Assembly: GCF_014356525.2 (NCBI RefSeq)
Contig: NC_052504.1
Location: forward strand, 100,060,501 to 100,124,500
Reading direction: 5' to 3'
Origin: Nilaparvata lugens
Lineage: Eukaryota; Arthropoda; Insecta; Hemiptera; Delphacidae
DNA length: 64,000 bases
Below are positions 54,393-64,000 of this stretch, one piece after another. Under the pieces are notes generated by a model that saw nothing but the letters and a program-made list of their open reading frames with translations, was not told the origin of the DNA and ran no database searches. Made by a program: the position numbers and the translations under genes. Position 1 is the stretch's first letter; every line of letters begins with the position of its first letter.

Positions 54393-55231
54393 GGAGGCTG
54401 GTACACATTCATAGGAGGCTGGTACACATTCATGTGAGGCTGGTTCACATTCATGTGAGGCTGGTTCACATTCTTGTGAGGCTGGTTCACATTCATGTGA
54501 GGCTGGTTCACATTCATGTGAGGCTGGTTCACATTCATGTGAGGCTGGTTCACATTCATGTGAGGCTGGTTCACATTCATGTGAGGCTTGTTCACATTCA
54601 TGTGAGGCTGGTTCACATTCATGTGAGGCTGGTTCACCTCCATATGAGGCTGGTACACATTCATGGGATGCTGGTTCACATTCATGTGAGGCTGGTTCAC
54701 ATCTATGTGAGGCTGGTTCACATTCATGTGAGGCTGGTTCACATCTATTTGAGGCTGGTACATATTCATGTGAGGCTGGTTCACATTCATGTGAGGCTGG
54801 TTCACATTCATGTGAGGCTGGTTCACATCCATATGAGGCTGGTACACATTCATGGGATGCTGGTTCACATTCATGTGAGGCTGGTTCACATCTATGTGAG
54901 GCTGGTTCACATTCATGTGAGGCTGGTTCACATCTATTTGAGGCTGGTACATATTCATGTGAGGCTGGTTCACATTCATGTGAGGCTGGTTCACATCTAT
55001 TTGAGGCTGGTACATATTCATGTGAGGCTGGTTCACATTCATGTGAGGCTGGTTCACATCTATTTGAGGCTGGTACATATTCATGTGAGGCAGGTACACA
55101 TTCATGTGAGGCTGGTTCACATTCATGTGAGGCTGGTTCACATCTATTTGAGGCTGGTACATATTCATGTGAGGCTGGTTCACATCTATGTGAGGCTGGT
55201 TCACATTCATGTGAGGCTGGTTCACATTCAT
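54393..55231 (-). repeat. 21-bp minisatellite, about 40 units, open in frame
   Basis: Unit GAGGCTGGTTCACATTCATGT and variants. Because 21 is a multiple of 3 the array is open on the minus strand from ATG 55231 through the array to TAG near 54281 (about 316 codons), giving a heptad-length repeat VNQPHMN with variants VYQPHMN and MYQPQID. Two blocks with the distinctive GGGATGCTGG unit are exactly 189 bp (nine units) apart, showing block duplication. The plus strand is open too, as expected for any such array. The last 20 codons run into an element C end. No splice sites, signal peptide or promoter support a gene. Confidence 0.85.
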
Positions 55232-55369
55232 GGGAGACAAGTTTTACACAATTTTATAGTGTACAACTATTTACAACACAATTTTCTACAACGATTATTT
55301 CTATAGTGATGTTATCTAGAAGTTCATCTATCCTTGAACTCATATGAGATCAATTTGAAGTGAAATTTT

Positions 55370-55460
55370 GAATCAAGGTTAATTTCAATATTTGCAGTAG
55401 CAGAAGTCTTTGGGGTGATTTGCAGCATTTTATTAGGATTTTCTTTCAAGAATAATTGAT
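55370..55460 (+). mobile_element. SINE 3' fragment
   Basis: CAATATTTGCAGTAGCAGAA, GGTGATTTGCAGCATTTTA. Confidence 0.6.
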
Positions 55461-56130
55461 GATCCATCAGCATTCGAATAATTACAATATCTCAGTAATT
55501 TCTATCTGTAGAATTCCAATCGTTAACAAGAGTTATCTATCAATTAGAAGTTCATGAACCCTTGAGTTCATATTATAAAATACGGAGTAAATCATATGTA
55601 TGGGAACCCTTCAATAAATTGGAGACAATACTGTAACTTTCAGGATAAGTTATAAGTCGAATACTCTACCTTTCGATGTATTACTAAGGGGGTGACTCAT
55701 AAGGGGGTGACTTAGGGGTTGTAACTGAAATATTTTGAATGTAAACACCCATTGGGTGGTACCTGATTTTGAAGGCCCTTTTAGAACAAGGAAGATGACA
55801 TCAATTGAAATGTTCTAAGATGCTCTCTTCCAAAATGGCGGCTGATTGAAGTTTTGAGGCAAAAGTCCGGAATAATGAGGAGGATACAGCTATCTGATTT
55901 GTCTAATGACAGACAAATCAGATTCTAACATTATAACGTAGATCTTATCACAGATGAATAATGAAAAATATAATCAAAATTCAAATACGAATTAATTTTC
56001 TCGAGGCATGGAACAATGAACGTACAGGCCAAATCAAAACATAAAAATGAATGACCAAATGAGTTTGAATTAGGCTAATAGATAGAACAATAGGTCCAGC
56101 AAAATTATTTCTTCGATATATGTGAATATT
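55461..56130. other. Unclassified sequence
   Basis: GGGGGTGACTCATAAGGGGG at 55688 is a short direct repeat. No gene recognised. Confidence 0.35.
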
Positions 56131-56131
56131 C

Positions 56132-56715
56132 TCCATTTAAGTGATAATAATGTAAAATATTTCTTCCATGTTTGGTTTTGAAGCATCTAAATTTGAAAAT
56201 GTACTTTGTGAAAATAATTGAGGACTGAAATTGTTGTGAAGTGAACAACTACAAGACTTGAGCTGCGTTTACACCAAAGTTATTAACAAAATGAACCAAG
56301 CTATTAATCCTCATAGACTCTATTAGATTGAATATAAATTATCACACACATGATGAACATATGTTTTTGTCAAGTTCCGCTCAATCCAATAGAATCTATG
56401 AGGATCAAGTTATCAACATTTTGTTAATTACTTTGGTGTAATCTCAGCTGCGTTTACACCACAGTTATTAAACACAAGATGTTGATAACTTAATCCTTAT
56501 AGATTCTTTTAGATTGAACGGAACTTGACAAACACATATGTTCATCATGTGTATGATAAGTTATGTTCAGTCCAATAGAATCTATTAGGATAAAGTTACT
56601 AATATTTTATTGATAAATTTGGTGTAAACACAGCTTAACCTATTTCGGACGATGTGTAACCTCATCCAAATTTGGGAGAGGAATAGCACAAGGTTACCTT
56701 ATTTTTCCTCTACCT
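56132..56715. repeat. Repeat F split by a tandem pair of M
   Basis: F (reverse) runs to ACTACAAGACTT at 56268 and resumes CCTATTTCGGACGATGTG at 56637; uninterrupted F copies read through (for example 18.13-18.18 kb). Confidence 0.65.
56269..56636. mobile_element. Element M, tandem dimer
   Basis: Two M units share the border CAGCTGCGTTTACACCACAG near 56446. The outer ends are GAGCTGCGTTTACACCAAAG and TTTGGTGTAAACACAGC then TTAA. Confidence 0.7.
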
Positions 56716-57024
56716 ATCATTTTGATGATATACTTATTGTATGAATCATTGGAGAATGAAGAATAAATGAGTTTGAATTAGGCAAATAGATAGACAAATA
56801 AATGAAAAGAGAATTGTTATCCAATAAGCTTCTAGAAAAGCTTTGGAAAAGCTCTGGAAAAGCACTCAATGACCATAATTCGACAAAATTACCATTCAAA
56901 TTGAATGCAATAAAATGGCGGTGCATTTCAGAATGGTAATTGCAGTCAAATTAGCTGAGTCTCATTTTCCCATTCCAAGCTGTAAAATCGGTAATAAAAT
57001 GGTTTCAGTGTGTATCGACCTGTA

Positions 57025-58051
57025 GTGAGGCAGCATCAAATTGACATTGTGTTGCTATCCTTGTCTATCATGCGACAAAACAGATAGCACTATCCTTCTC
57101 AAGCTCTGCAATGCTGCCTGATCGGTTTTTAACAATATAAAAATCCAATTGACACAGTCTTCAAATTTATTCATGGAAATTCATCATAGAATCACTGATA
57201 TAGTATATTCCGCACCTAGAGCAGAAAATGAGATTTTCCGGCTCGAAATCGGTTTTCAAGTCCAAGGCCGTAGGCTGAGGACTAGAAAAGATTGAGAGCC
57301 GGAAAAACATTTTTGCCCGTGGTGTGAACGCTATTTTTCGCCACACACAAAAATAAACATTATATATATGAGAATAGTTGTTTACTAAGCACTTCCGAAA
57401 GCAGAAGTGGAAGGTGATAGCTCTAGCAAATCTGAAGTAATCTGAAGTAATCAGGAAATTGTCCAAGTATTTTATTTTTTATTCTGATTTGTCTAAATAA
57501 CCTAAAAGATGATGTTCAATATTTTGTGGGAGGTAGAGTTTATACTTTCTATTCTTCCAAATGACAATAAGATGATATTATTATAAATGTTTTAATTATT
57601 GAATAATGAACACAAATAATGAAGAGTTTTTTGATCAGCTGTTTTTTGATTAGTTCCTTTCTTAGTTCCATGTTAGCGGCTGGAAAGGGCACTCTTTCCG
57701 GCCTAGGCCGGAAAGAAACCTGTTCTGACGTCAGACGAGAGTCGTCTGCAAACAATGTCTTTCAGATCTACGTAGGGACTGGAAAACAGCTGCTTTCTGT
57801 GCAGTGTGGCGGAAAAATCTAATTAACACAGTCTTCAATTTCATTCATGAAAATTCATCATTAAATCACTGAGAAATATTTTTTCCTACAAGTAGAACAT
57901 GGTGGATTATTTAAAACAAGAATGAAAAGTTGATCCTTATTACATAGTTTTCACTTGTATCAGATATTCTTCAAAGAAGGCATTGACAAGCCAGAGAATC
58001 GGCAAAGCTGTTCTACTACCTTCCTTCACTGCCATTATAACGTGGACCTCA
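57025..58051. mobile_element. Element C split by L/K
   Basis: C body GCTATCCTTGTCTATCATGC to CACTGA (57198), then from 57824 a second version of the same 50 bp and the rest of C to CGTGGACCTCAC. Confidence 0.65.
57199..57823. repeat. Repeat L followed by K, copy inside C
   Basis: L (CCGCACCTAGAGCAGAAAAT, CGCCACACACAAAAATAAAC) and K (TTTCCGGCCTAGGCCGGAAA, GACGTCAGACGAGAGTCGTC) appear as one unit. 50-bp direct repeats of C sequence flank it. Confidence 0.65.
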
Positions 58052-58130
58052 CAATATTATCAACTGAACTTTTCGAATTATGAACTGGAGAATCGTGTAT
58101 TGATTTCATAGCCAGCTATTTTACGAGTAA

Positions 58131-58689
58131 GTAGTAGTTCTGTGAACAGTAGACCTCGCGTTCAGTGAGTTACATTGACCTGTTGTTATGTTCTCTCAAA
58201 AATTAATAAATAATTCATTAATTAGAAATGTCTAGAAAAATCCTAACATAGAGCTTTCTGTCCTATCGTACCGTGACGGGTCGTCCCGGAATGTGAGTGT
58301 GAGCGCTGTTATCAGGTCTGGCTGCAACTGTCTACAATGTTGATGGAAAGATACATTTTCAAGATGTTCGATTTTTGAACGGGTAGTATTATAGTCCACT
58401 AGACAGCTGATTTATGATGAATAATTCATAGTCTGATTTTCACGGTAATATTGCGTATGAAGGAGGCTCCTTTTTCCTTTTATATTATCCTTGAAATGCA
58501 AAATTTCCAAGAACCTTGTATATACGTCGACGCGCAATTTTAAAAGGAACATACCTGTCAAATTCCATGAAAATCTATTACCGCGTTTCGCCGTAAAAAC
58601 ATATAAACCTATAAACATTCAAACATTAAAACATCAAGAGAAAAGCCAAACCGTCGACTTGAATCTTAGACCTCACTTCGCTTGGTCAA
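58131..58689 (-). mobile_element. Element D, reverse copy
   Basis: On the minus strand A|TTGACCAAGCGAAGTGAGG to CACAGAACTACTAC|T. It has the same long 3' region as 7766-8547. Confidence 0.75.
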
Positions 58690-58698
58690 TTACTATAG

Positions 58699-58800
58699 TA
58701 TACAGTAGAACCTCTATAATTCTCAGTTGACGGGACCAAGCGTTCACTACGAATTATGGAGCAACGAATTATAGAGATCGATTTTACCTGTAGAAATCTG
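58699..58800 (+). mobile_element. pogo/Tigger-type element end
   Basis: CAGTAGAACCTCTATAATTC followed by GCGTTCACTACGAATTATGG is the typical terminal region of pogo-like Tc1/mariner transposons. No transposase frame; the other end was not found. Confidence 0.55.
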
Positions 58801-58969
58801 AGGACAAAATTGGAATTATAGGAAATTTTTTAAAACTACTGTACAATAAACATTGTGCTGAAACTAAATAATTGGATGGGGTGTGAATGGAAGATTACCG
58901 TTCATTTTTAGAAAAGAATATTGAAGGAAAGCAAAGATAATATGGGAAGGAGGGAAATGGGAGAGAATT

Positions 58970-59285
58970 TAGGAAGAGAAAGAAGAAGAAGAAGATGGAG
59001 AAAAAGGAGAAGAAGGATAAGAAGGATAAGAAGAAGAAGAAGAAGAAGAGAAATGAGAAGAAGGAGGAGAAGAAGAAGGAGGAGGAGAAGAATGAGAAGG
59101 AGGAGAAGAAGAGGGAGAAGAAGAAGGAGAGAAGAAGAAGAAGAATAAGGAGAATATGAAGAAGAAGGAGAAGAAGGAGGAGGAGAGGAAGAAGAAGAAG
59201 GAGAAGAGGAAGAAGAAGAAGAAGAAGAAGGAGAAGGAGGATAAGAAGATGAAGGAGAAAAAGAAGAAAAAGAAGAAGGAGGAGT
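58970..59285. repeat. (GAA)n/(GGA)n polypurine tract
   Basis: Over 300 bp of plus-strand purines. Opens Arg/Lys/Glu and Ser/Leu frames that are not genes. Confidence 0.9.
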
Positions 59286-59439
59286 CAAGGTTTATGGCGG
59301 TTTCACTTCATGGTTGCAGGTTCATGGTAGGTTTTGAGAGAGGTTTTACTTGAATAGTAGTTGCACGGGTGATTCTCCAAAGGGAGAGAAAGAGCAAAAG
59401 TAGTAAGTCCCAGAAAAGCGAGCAAGTCAACTTTAACGG

Positions 59440-59600
59440 CACAGACAGTACGTGCCGACTGTGTCGTGGTCGTGGTCGTGCCGTAGTCGTGTCGTGAACG
59501 TGATGTATAAAGGCGCTTGCGGATCCTCGCAATTGAAGTGGTGGCTGTAAAAAGTCTTCGCTGAAAACGTTCTCTCCGGCTTCATCAAGTTTCCCTCGTA
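59440..59600 (+). promoter_or_regulatory. Possible TATA promoter
   Basis: TATAAA at 59506-59511 in a locally GC-richer, CpG-containing segment (GTGTCGTGGTCGTGGTCGTG upstream, GGCGCTTGCGGATCCTCG downstream). A start near 59535 is expected. No exon chain downstream: after about 130 bp a TTC tract and element I begin. It could be the promoter of an element rather than of a gene. Confidence 0.3.
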
Positions 59601-59689
59601 AAAAAGAACTCGCTTTTTTCTAGTATTCTTCTACAAATTTTAAATTGTTGGGTTTTCATACCCTATTGTTTCCCACTCACCCCCTCCTC

Positions 59690-60000
59690 CTCCTTCTTCT
59701 CCTTCTCCTTCTTCTTCTTCTTCTTATTCATCTGCTTCTCCTTCTTTTTCTCCTCCTCCTTCTTCTCTTTCTCGTTCTTCTACATCTTCTTCTTCTTCTT
59801 CTTCTCCTTTTCTTCTTCTCCTCCTGTTCCTTCTTCTTCTTCTTCTCGTTCTTCTTCTTCTTCTTTTTCTTCTTTCTTCTTCTTCTTCTTCTTCTCTCCT
59901 TCTTCTCTTCTTCTTCCTCTCGTCTTCTTCAAGAGTACGTTGAGTTTTCAGTTCATCAAGTTTTTGATTATGCCATTGCGAAGCACAGGTCACCTGCTAG
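59690..60000 (+). mobile_element. (TTC)n tract and element I 3' end
   Basis: (CTT)n from 59690 to 59930, then GAGTTTTCAGTTCATCAAG and GAAGCACAGGTCACCTGCTAG, the last base followed by T, as in the I end at 37582. Confidence 0.65.
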
Positions 60001-60236
60001 TATGATATAAGATTTAAGTATGAATGTACCTACTTTTCCAAAATTCAATTCATCTCGCATCAATGTTATCGACATCCACATGTTATTATACCAGGTAACC
60101 CGTGCTCCGCAAGGTTCTCATAAAAAACTTGACAAACTGAAAACTTGATCTACCGAAATCTTGAACAATTCATAATAGCCTTTAACCATCCTCGATGAAT
60201 TATATTAAGAATCTATATGCAAAATTATTTCAAGTT

Positions 60237-61643
60237 AAGGCTGCACAAAGGCTAAAAATAAACTTTTTACTCGTGATATTTTCAAAAGTTTCTAAATTTG
60301 TATATCATCAAGCTATCAAAATGAAAGAGTTTTCTCAGGAAAACATTTTTTTTCTGATCATAACTTTTGAGATATGAGTGCCAAAAGTTCAAATTTTTGG
60401 GACAGAACATTTCAAATTCGGTAGGAAATAGATCCATGAGATCTAGAGGATATATTCTTCATGGTATTGTTGATCTAGTAAAACAAAAAATTACTGAAAA
60501 TATCAATTTTTACTTTCCTTGCCCTATTACCATAGGTGAGGAAAGTATTGCTTTCCGAAAAAAATTAAGGTACCCCAATTTCTATATTTCCATACGTTTC
60601 AAGGTCCCCAGAGTCTAAAAAAGTGGTTTTTGGGTATTGGTCTGTATGTGGTGTGTATATGAGTGTATGTGCGTCTGTGGCACGATATCTCATCTTAATT
60701 AACGGAATGACTGAAATTTGGAACTAAGGTCCTTCCCCTATAAGGATCCGACACGAACAATTTCCATCAAATGCAATTCAAGATGGCGGCTAAAATGGCG
60801 AAAATGTTGTCAAAAACAGGGTTTTTCGCGATTTACTCGAAAACGGCTTGAACGATTTGATCACATTCATACCTGAAAAAGCATAGATAAGTTCTATCAA
60901 CTGCCACTAGTCCCATACCTGTAAAAAATTCAGGAGCTCCGCCCCATCTATGCAAAGTTTGATTTCAGATTTTACAATTTGATTGATTTACAATTTAAAC
61001 TAAAAATTCCAATGGAAATATTGAGGCATGAAAATCTCACAATTGATGTCCAGTAAACATTTTCACCTAGAATGGAAATAAGCTCAAAGTTCGAGAAAAT
61101 AAGATTATTCAATTGCCAACTGTTGGCAAGTGTTGATTATATTAAATCATCACTATGAACAGATAGCAGACTCGTGTGTCTGCAGCGTTATTGTCCTGTC
61201 ATCAGCTGGCTTAGTCTTCGAATACTAGACTATTTTTAGATGCACGTGAACACTAGCGTCAGTTGATCGATTTTCATAAACGGCAAGGAAAGTTGTGTGA
61301 GTGCGCCACACCAGATTTTCAAGATAGTTATTAGTTGAGTAATTTTTGGTAGATTGAATAACTTTTCCAAAAAAATTATATCTTTAGAAAATTTTTGTTC
61401 CACTAGATCGACAATACCATGAAGATCCACTGAATCTCATGAATTTATATCGTACCGAATTTGAAATGTTCTGTCCCAAAATACAAACTTCAATCGCTCA
61501 TATCTCAGAAGTAATGATCGGAAAAAAAACATGTTTTCCTGAGAAAACTTTTTCATTTGATAGCTTGATGATATACGAATCGAAAAACTTTGTAAAATAT
61601 CACGAGTAGAAATTTCATTTTTAGCCTTTGCACAACCTTTATC
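60237..61643. repeat. Foldback element A, copy 3, split by B
   Basis: GCTGCACAAAGGCTAAAAAT to TTTTTAGCCTTTGCACAACC. The arms are separated by element B at 60511-61319. Confidence 0.8.
60511..61319 (-). mobile_element. Element B, innermost insertion
   Basis: TACTTTCCTTGCCCTATTAC to GCGCCACACCAGATTTT. Here the (CA)n tract is short, so B does not need a long microsatellite. Confidence 0.8.
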
Positions 61644-61725
61644 AGTTGAGTAGTTGAGACGAGATTATGCGTCATTCGTGAATTTCCTATCCCCTACGTG
61701 TATAAGCCAGTTCTTTTCTCATGTA

Positions 61726-63240
61726 ACATCATTTTATTGTTTGAAATGACCCAAAATCTCTCACTAATAACATGCGATGCAAATAGAAATTGTTGCATCA
61801 TTGAGGAGAGCTCATCAGCGTGCCTTGGTTTGCACTGAAACAAACTTGCAGTGATCAACTATCATTGAAGCGGCCATAATCATCTAATATTGGTCCAATC
61901 ATGATAAAATACATACAATCTGTCCAAATGGCCGCTGTGTGAGTGAATGAAGACTTCAGGACAATATTTATATATGATATTTAGGACCGTTTGCAAAGTA
62001 CAGAAAAACTGTATCAAGTTAATCAAGTTTAAGCTAATCTGAAAGTTTAAACTTGAATCGGTTTTCTCAGTGCATTTACTAATCCAGTTCAAGTTAAACT
62101 AGTTTAGCGTTAAGTGGGTAATAGAATGTCATCGTTTTATATATCAGGGAAAGCTGATTTTACAGGAAATTTGTTATTTGTTTACTTACCATCAGTAAAT
62201 TGAGGTTATGTAGCTACTATTCCTTGTTAACATTTCACAGAGTAAGCTGTACAGTAAATAAAGTGAGAAGCGTTCAAAAAATGATGAAATGCTATATTAA
62301 TATATCTTAGAATGTTTATAGAAGAGCGATTTTGTTACGCTTAAATCTACTACGGTCTACCTCGTTTATTAGTAATCTCTCGAAAGCAAAATATCTCAGT
62401 TATGAGTTATTAAAAATATGTTTCCCAATCAAAGACTACTGTTGGAAATTGTCTTATTTTCTATCAAGTGCTTTATTCAATCAAATACTGGATTGGCAGT
62501 TGCTTTACTCAAGCAAAACCGTCAAGAAAATTCTCTATTATCCCAGAAATTTGAATCATTCGTTTTTGCCCAATTTTTCTCAGTCTTGAAATTTCTTTGC
62601 AGTCATCTTTATTAATCGCATTAAAAAATTCTATCAATTCCTCCATTATAATATTATTATCACATTCAAATAATTATTCACTAACCTAAATCAATAATAT
62701 TATTATCGTCACAGAAGCATACAAAACAACCGTCGAAAAATAATTCCCTATCAGCTGTTCCCCATAAATCTTTACAGATGTCAAGCTAATCCAAATTATT
62801 TGGTTTGAACCTCTTGCTTGGAGGTTTAAACTTCCCAGAGTTTAAACTCAATGAAGAGTCAAGATGATTCTGTGCAAACGGAACTTTAGTTTAATCCAAA
62901 AAAAAAACCAGATTTGTTTTAAGCGTTAGCTTAAATTTACACTGTGCAAACGGCCCATAAGATATGTTTCTTACCCAGGAACAATGCCCTATAGAGTTCA
63001 TAAACACTCTGTATAGTTCGAGTACAAAACCCTACCGGAATAAATCATGTAACTCGTGGAATCGATAACACAACGGTATCTTTTCCAAGATGCATGCAGC
63101 TAAGGAATAGAAATACAGAGTCGATTGAAAATAGAAAATAATGTGAACAGATATTGCAGTGCTGTATCGAATAAGAATACCCAAGCAGCTGATGAGAATT
63201 GGAAAATATAAAAATATGAATTTGGAATAAATGGTGTAAG
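61726..63240. other. Mostly unclassified, with a possible long inverted-repeat element
   Basis: GGACCGTTTGCAAAGTA at 61983 and CTGTGCAAACGGCCC at 62943 are inverted and could bound an element of about 975 bp; an inner GTGCAAACGGAAC is at 62872. Frames at 61880-62092 and 62332-62615 have no recognisable motif. Confidence 0.35.
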
Positions 63241-63244
63241 GGAG

Positions 63245-63597
63245 CGAAAGGACAGAGAGTATGTGTCAGAGATAAAGAGAGAGAAAAAAAAGAAAGATGG
63301 AGAGTTGAAATAACAGCATGTAATCGACCAAAAAAAAAAAACATATGGATAAAAACGATATAATGGTGAGGAGAAGAAAGAGAGATGGAACTGAGACGGA
63401 GTAATAATGAAAAAAGAAGAAGGTGTGAGGGAGAGAGACAGAGAGAGAAAGAGAGAAACATGAAGAGTTTGAATAATCGACCAAACGGAAGATGGAAAGG
63501 TAAAGATGGAAAGGGAGTGAGAGAGAGGCTACAAAAAATAGAGAAAGAGTGAGAGATAGGGGAAAGTGAGAAGAAGGAGGAGAGAGAGACAAGAGAG
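63245..63597. repeat. (GA)n polypurine tract up to the gap
   Basis: GAGAGAGAAAGAGA-rich; the assembly breaks within it. Confidence 0.85.
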
Positions 63598-63697
63598 NNN
63601 NNNNNNNNNNNNNNNNNNNNNNNNNNNNNNNNNNNNNNNNNNNNNNNNNNNNNNNNNNNNNNNNNNNNNNNNNNNNNNNNNNNNNNNNNNNNNNNNN
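63598..63697. other. Assembly gap, 100 N
   Basis: Exactly 100 unknown bases. The right flank starts inside an element C terminus. Confidence 0.95.
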
Positions 63698-64000
63698 ACG
63701 TGGACCTCACTATATACCCAACTCTACAATAGACAATACAGAACAATGTCTACTCTCTCGCTCTCTCTCTTCTCTATCAATGTACATACTCATCTCTACT
63801 ATCCTTGTTTATTTCTGTGTGTGCGAGTGTGTATCTTTTGTTTCAAGTAATATAAATGTTTTTGATTTAATTCAGTCAACCTATCTGTGTTATCTATTAC
63901 TGTTAGGGCTTTTTAGAGCCTTTAGAATAATATGTGGTTGTTGAGTGTGTATTTTTTGTTTGGTTTATTGACAGTTTCACCTACAAATTGATTGATTTAT
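63698..64000. repeat. C end and duplicate of 50.59-50.90 kb
   Basis: ACGTGGACCTCACTATATAC followed by the same 285 bp as at 50605 onward, with very few differences. Confidence 0.85.

Larger units (their letters stand above)
60091..61725 (-). mobile_element. Element I containing A containing B
   Basis: CCAGGTAACCCGTGCTCCGC at left; I is left at 60236 (TTATTTCAAGTTA) and resumes after 61643 (ATCAGTTGAGTAGTTGAG), ending GTGTATAAGCCAGTTC. Confidence 0.75.

Noticed and set aside
54393..55231. Possible CRISPR array
   Set aside because: Contiguous 21-bp tandem units without unique spacers, in a eukaryotic context.
54434..55306. 290-codon plus-strand frame over the 21-bp array
   Set aside because: Any 3n repeat without a stop codon stays open; this frame has no supporting signals, and the opposite strand is equally open.
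58908..60010. Frames of 126, 121 and 89 codons
   Set aside because: Translations of GAA/TTC tracts.

Overview
This window is eukaryotic nuclear DNA. It is AT-rich, has GT-AG introns, carries microsatellites everywhere and is packed with non-autonomous transposons. The repeat families (above all a short element ending in TATAGTGAGGTCCACG, present about 25 times) are ones I associate with planthopper genomes such as Nilaparvata; that attribution is from memory and is not proved by the sequence. Two runs of exactly 100 N (33680-33779, 63598-63697) are scaffold gaps of unknown size. There are no bacterial genes, rRNA genes, intact tRNA genes or CRISPR arrays.

The one plausible host gene lies on the minus strand at 20843-11809. 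It is cut into five small exons (40, 132, 114, 88 and 82 nt) separated by introns of about 1.7-2.5 kb that are full of transposons, so no long open frame reveals it. The exons have consistent splice sites and phases and join into a 151-residue protein with a hydrophobic, signal-peptide-like N-terminus, ending in a stop followed by overlapping AATAAA signals. I do not recognise the product. Parts of it recur: exon 2 with its splice sites lies in a segmental duplication (about 16.55-19.1 kb matches 29.9-32.65 kb), and decayed copies of exons 4 and 5 lie at 24.7-25.64 kb inside a Helitron that sits inside another transposon. Other coding remains are a frameshifted DUF4817-type transposon ORF (21.9-22.35 kb) and a LINE ORF1 fragment with a PHD-like zinc finger (33.3-33.62 kb).

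For brevity the repeat families are given letters. C: TATAGTGAGGTCCACG terminal-inverted-repeat MITE. D: Helitron-like, A|TTGACCG...CTAG|T. H: Helitron with TC...CTAG ends and a GGCTCGCTTCGCTCGCC hairpin. I: Helitron-like, ending GTTACCTGCTAG. A and J: foldback elements. B: 0.8-1 kb element with an internal (CA)n tract. E: palindromic element with 9-11 bp target duplications. F: short dispersed repeat with CTCTCCC ends. G, P, Q, R, T, U: inverted-repeat MITEs. L/K: unclassified. M: TTAA-targeted MITE. A tRNA-derived SINE and several LINE 3' ends are also present.

Layout: 0-5.4 kb foldback A, a possible TATA promoter, purine and pyrimidine tracts, C copies; 5.4-10 kb D copies; 10-21 kb the host gene with P, R, H, K, J, I, C, E and F in and around it; 21-26 kb transposon pseudogene, B elements, the C-H nest with captured exons; 26.4-29.5 kb pyrimidine tracts, TTAA MITE, element U, long (GT)n; 29.9-33.7 kb segmental duplication and LINE; 34-42 kb L, R, SINE pieces, LINE tails, a pyrimidine-rich minisatellite, H; 42-54.3 kb nested C, D, E, P, B, G and the SINE; 54.4-55.2 kb a 40-unit 21-bp minisatellite that stays open in frame; 55-64 kb F/M, C with L/K, D, GAA tracts, a possible TATA promoter, the three-level nest I-A-B, and a second copy of the 50.6-50.9 kb sequence at the right edge.
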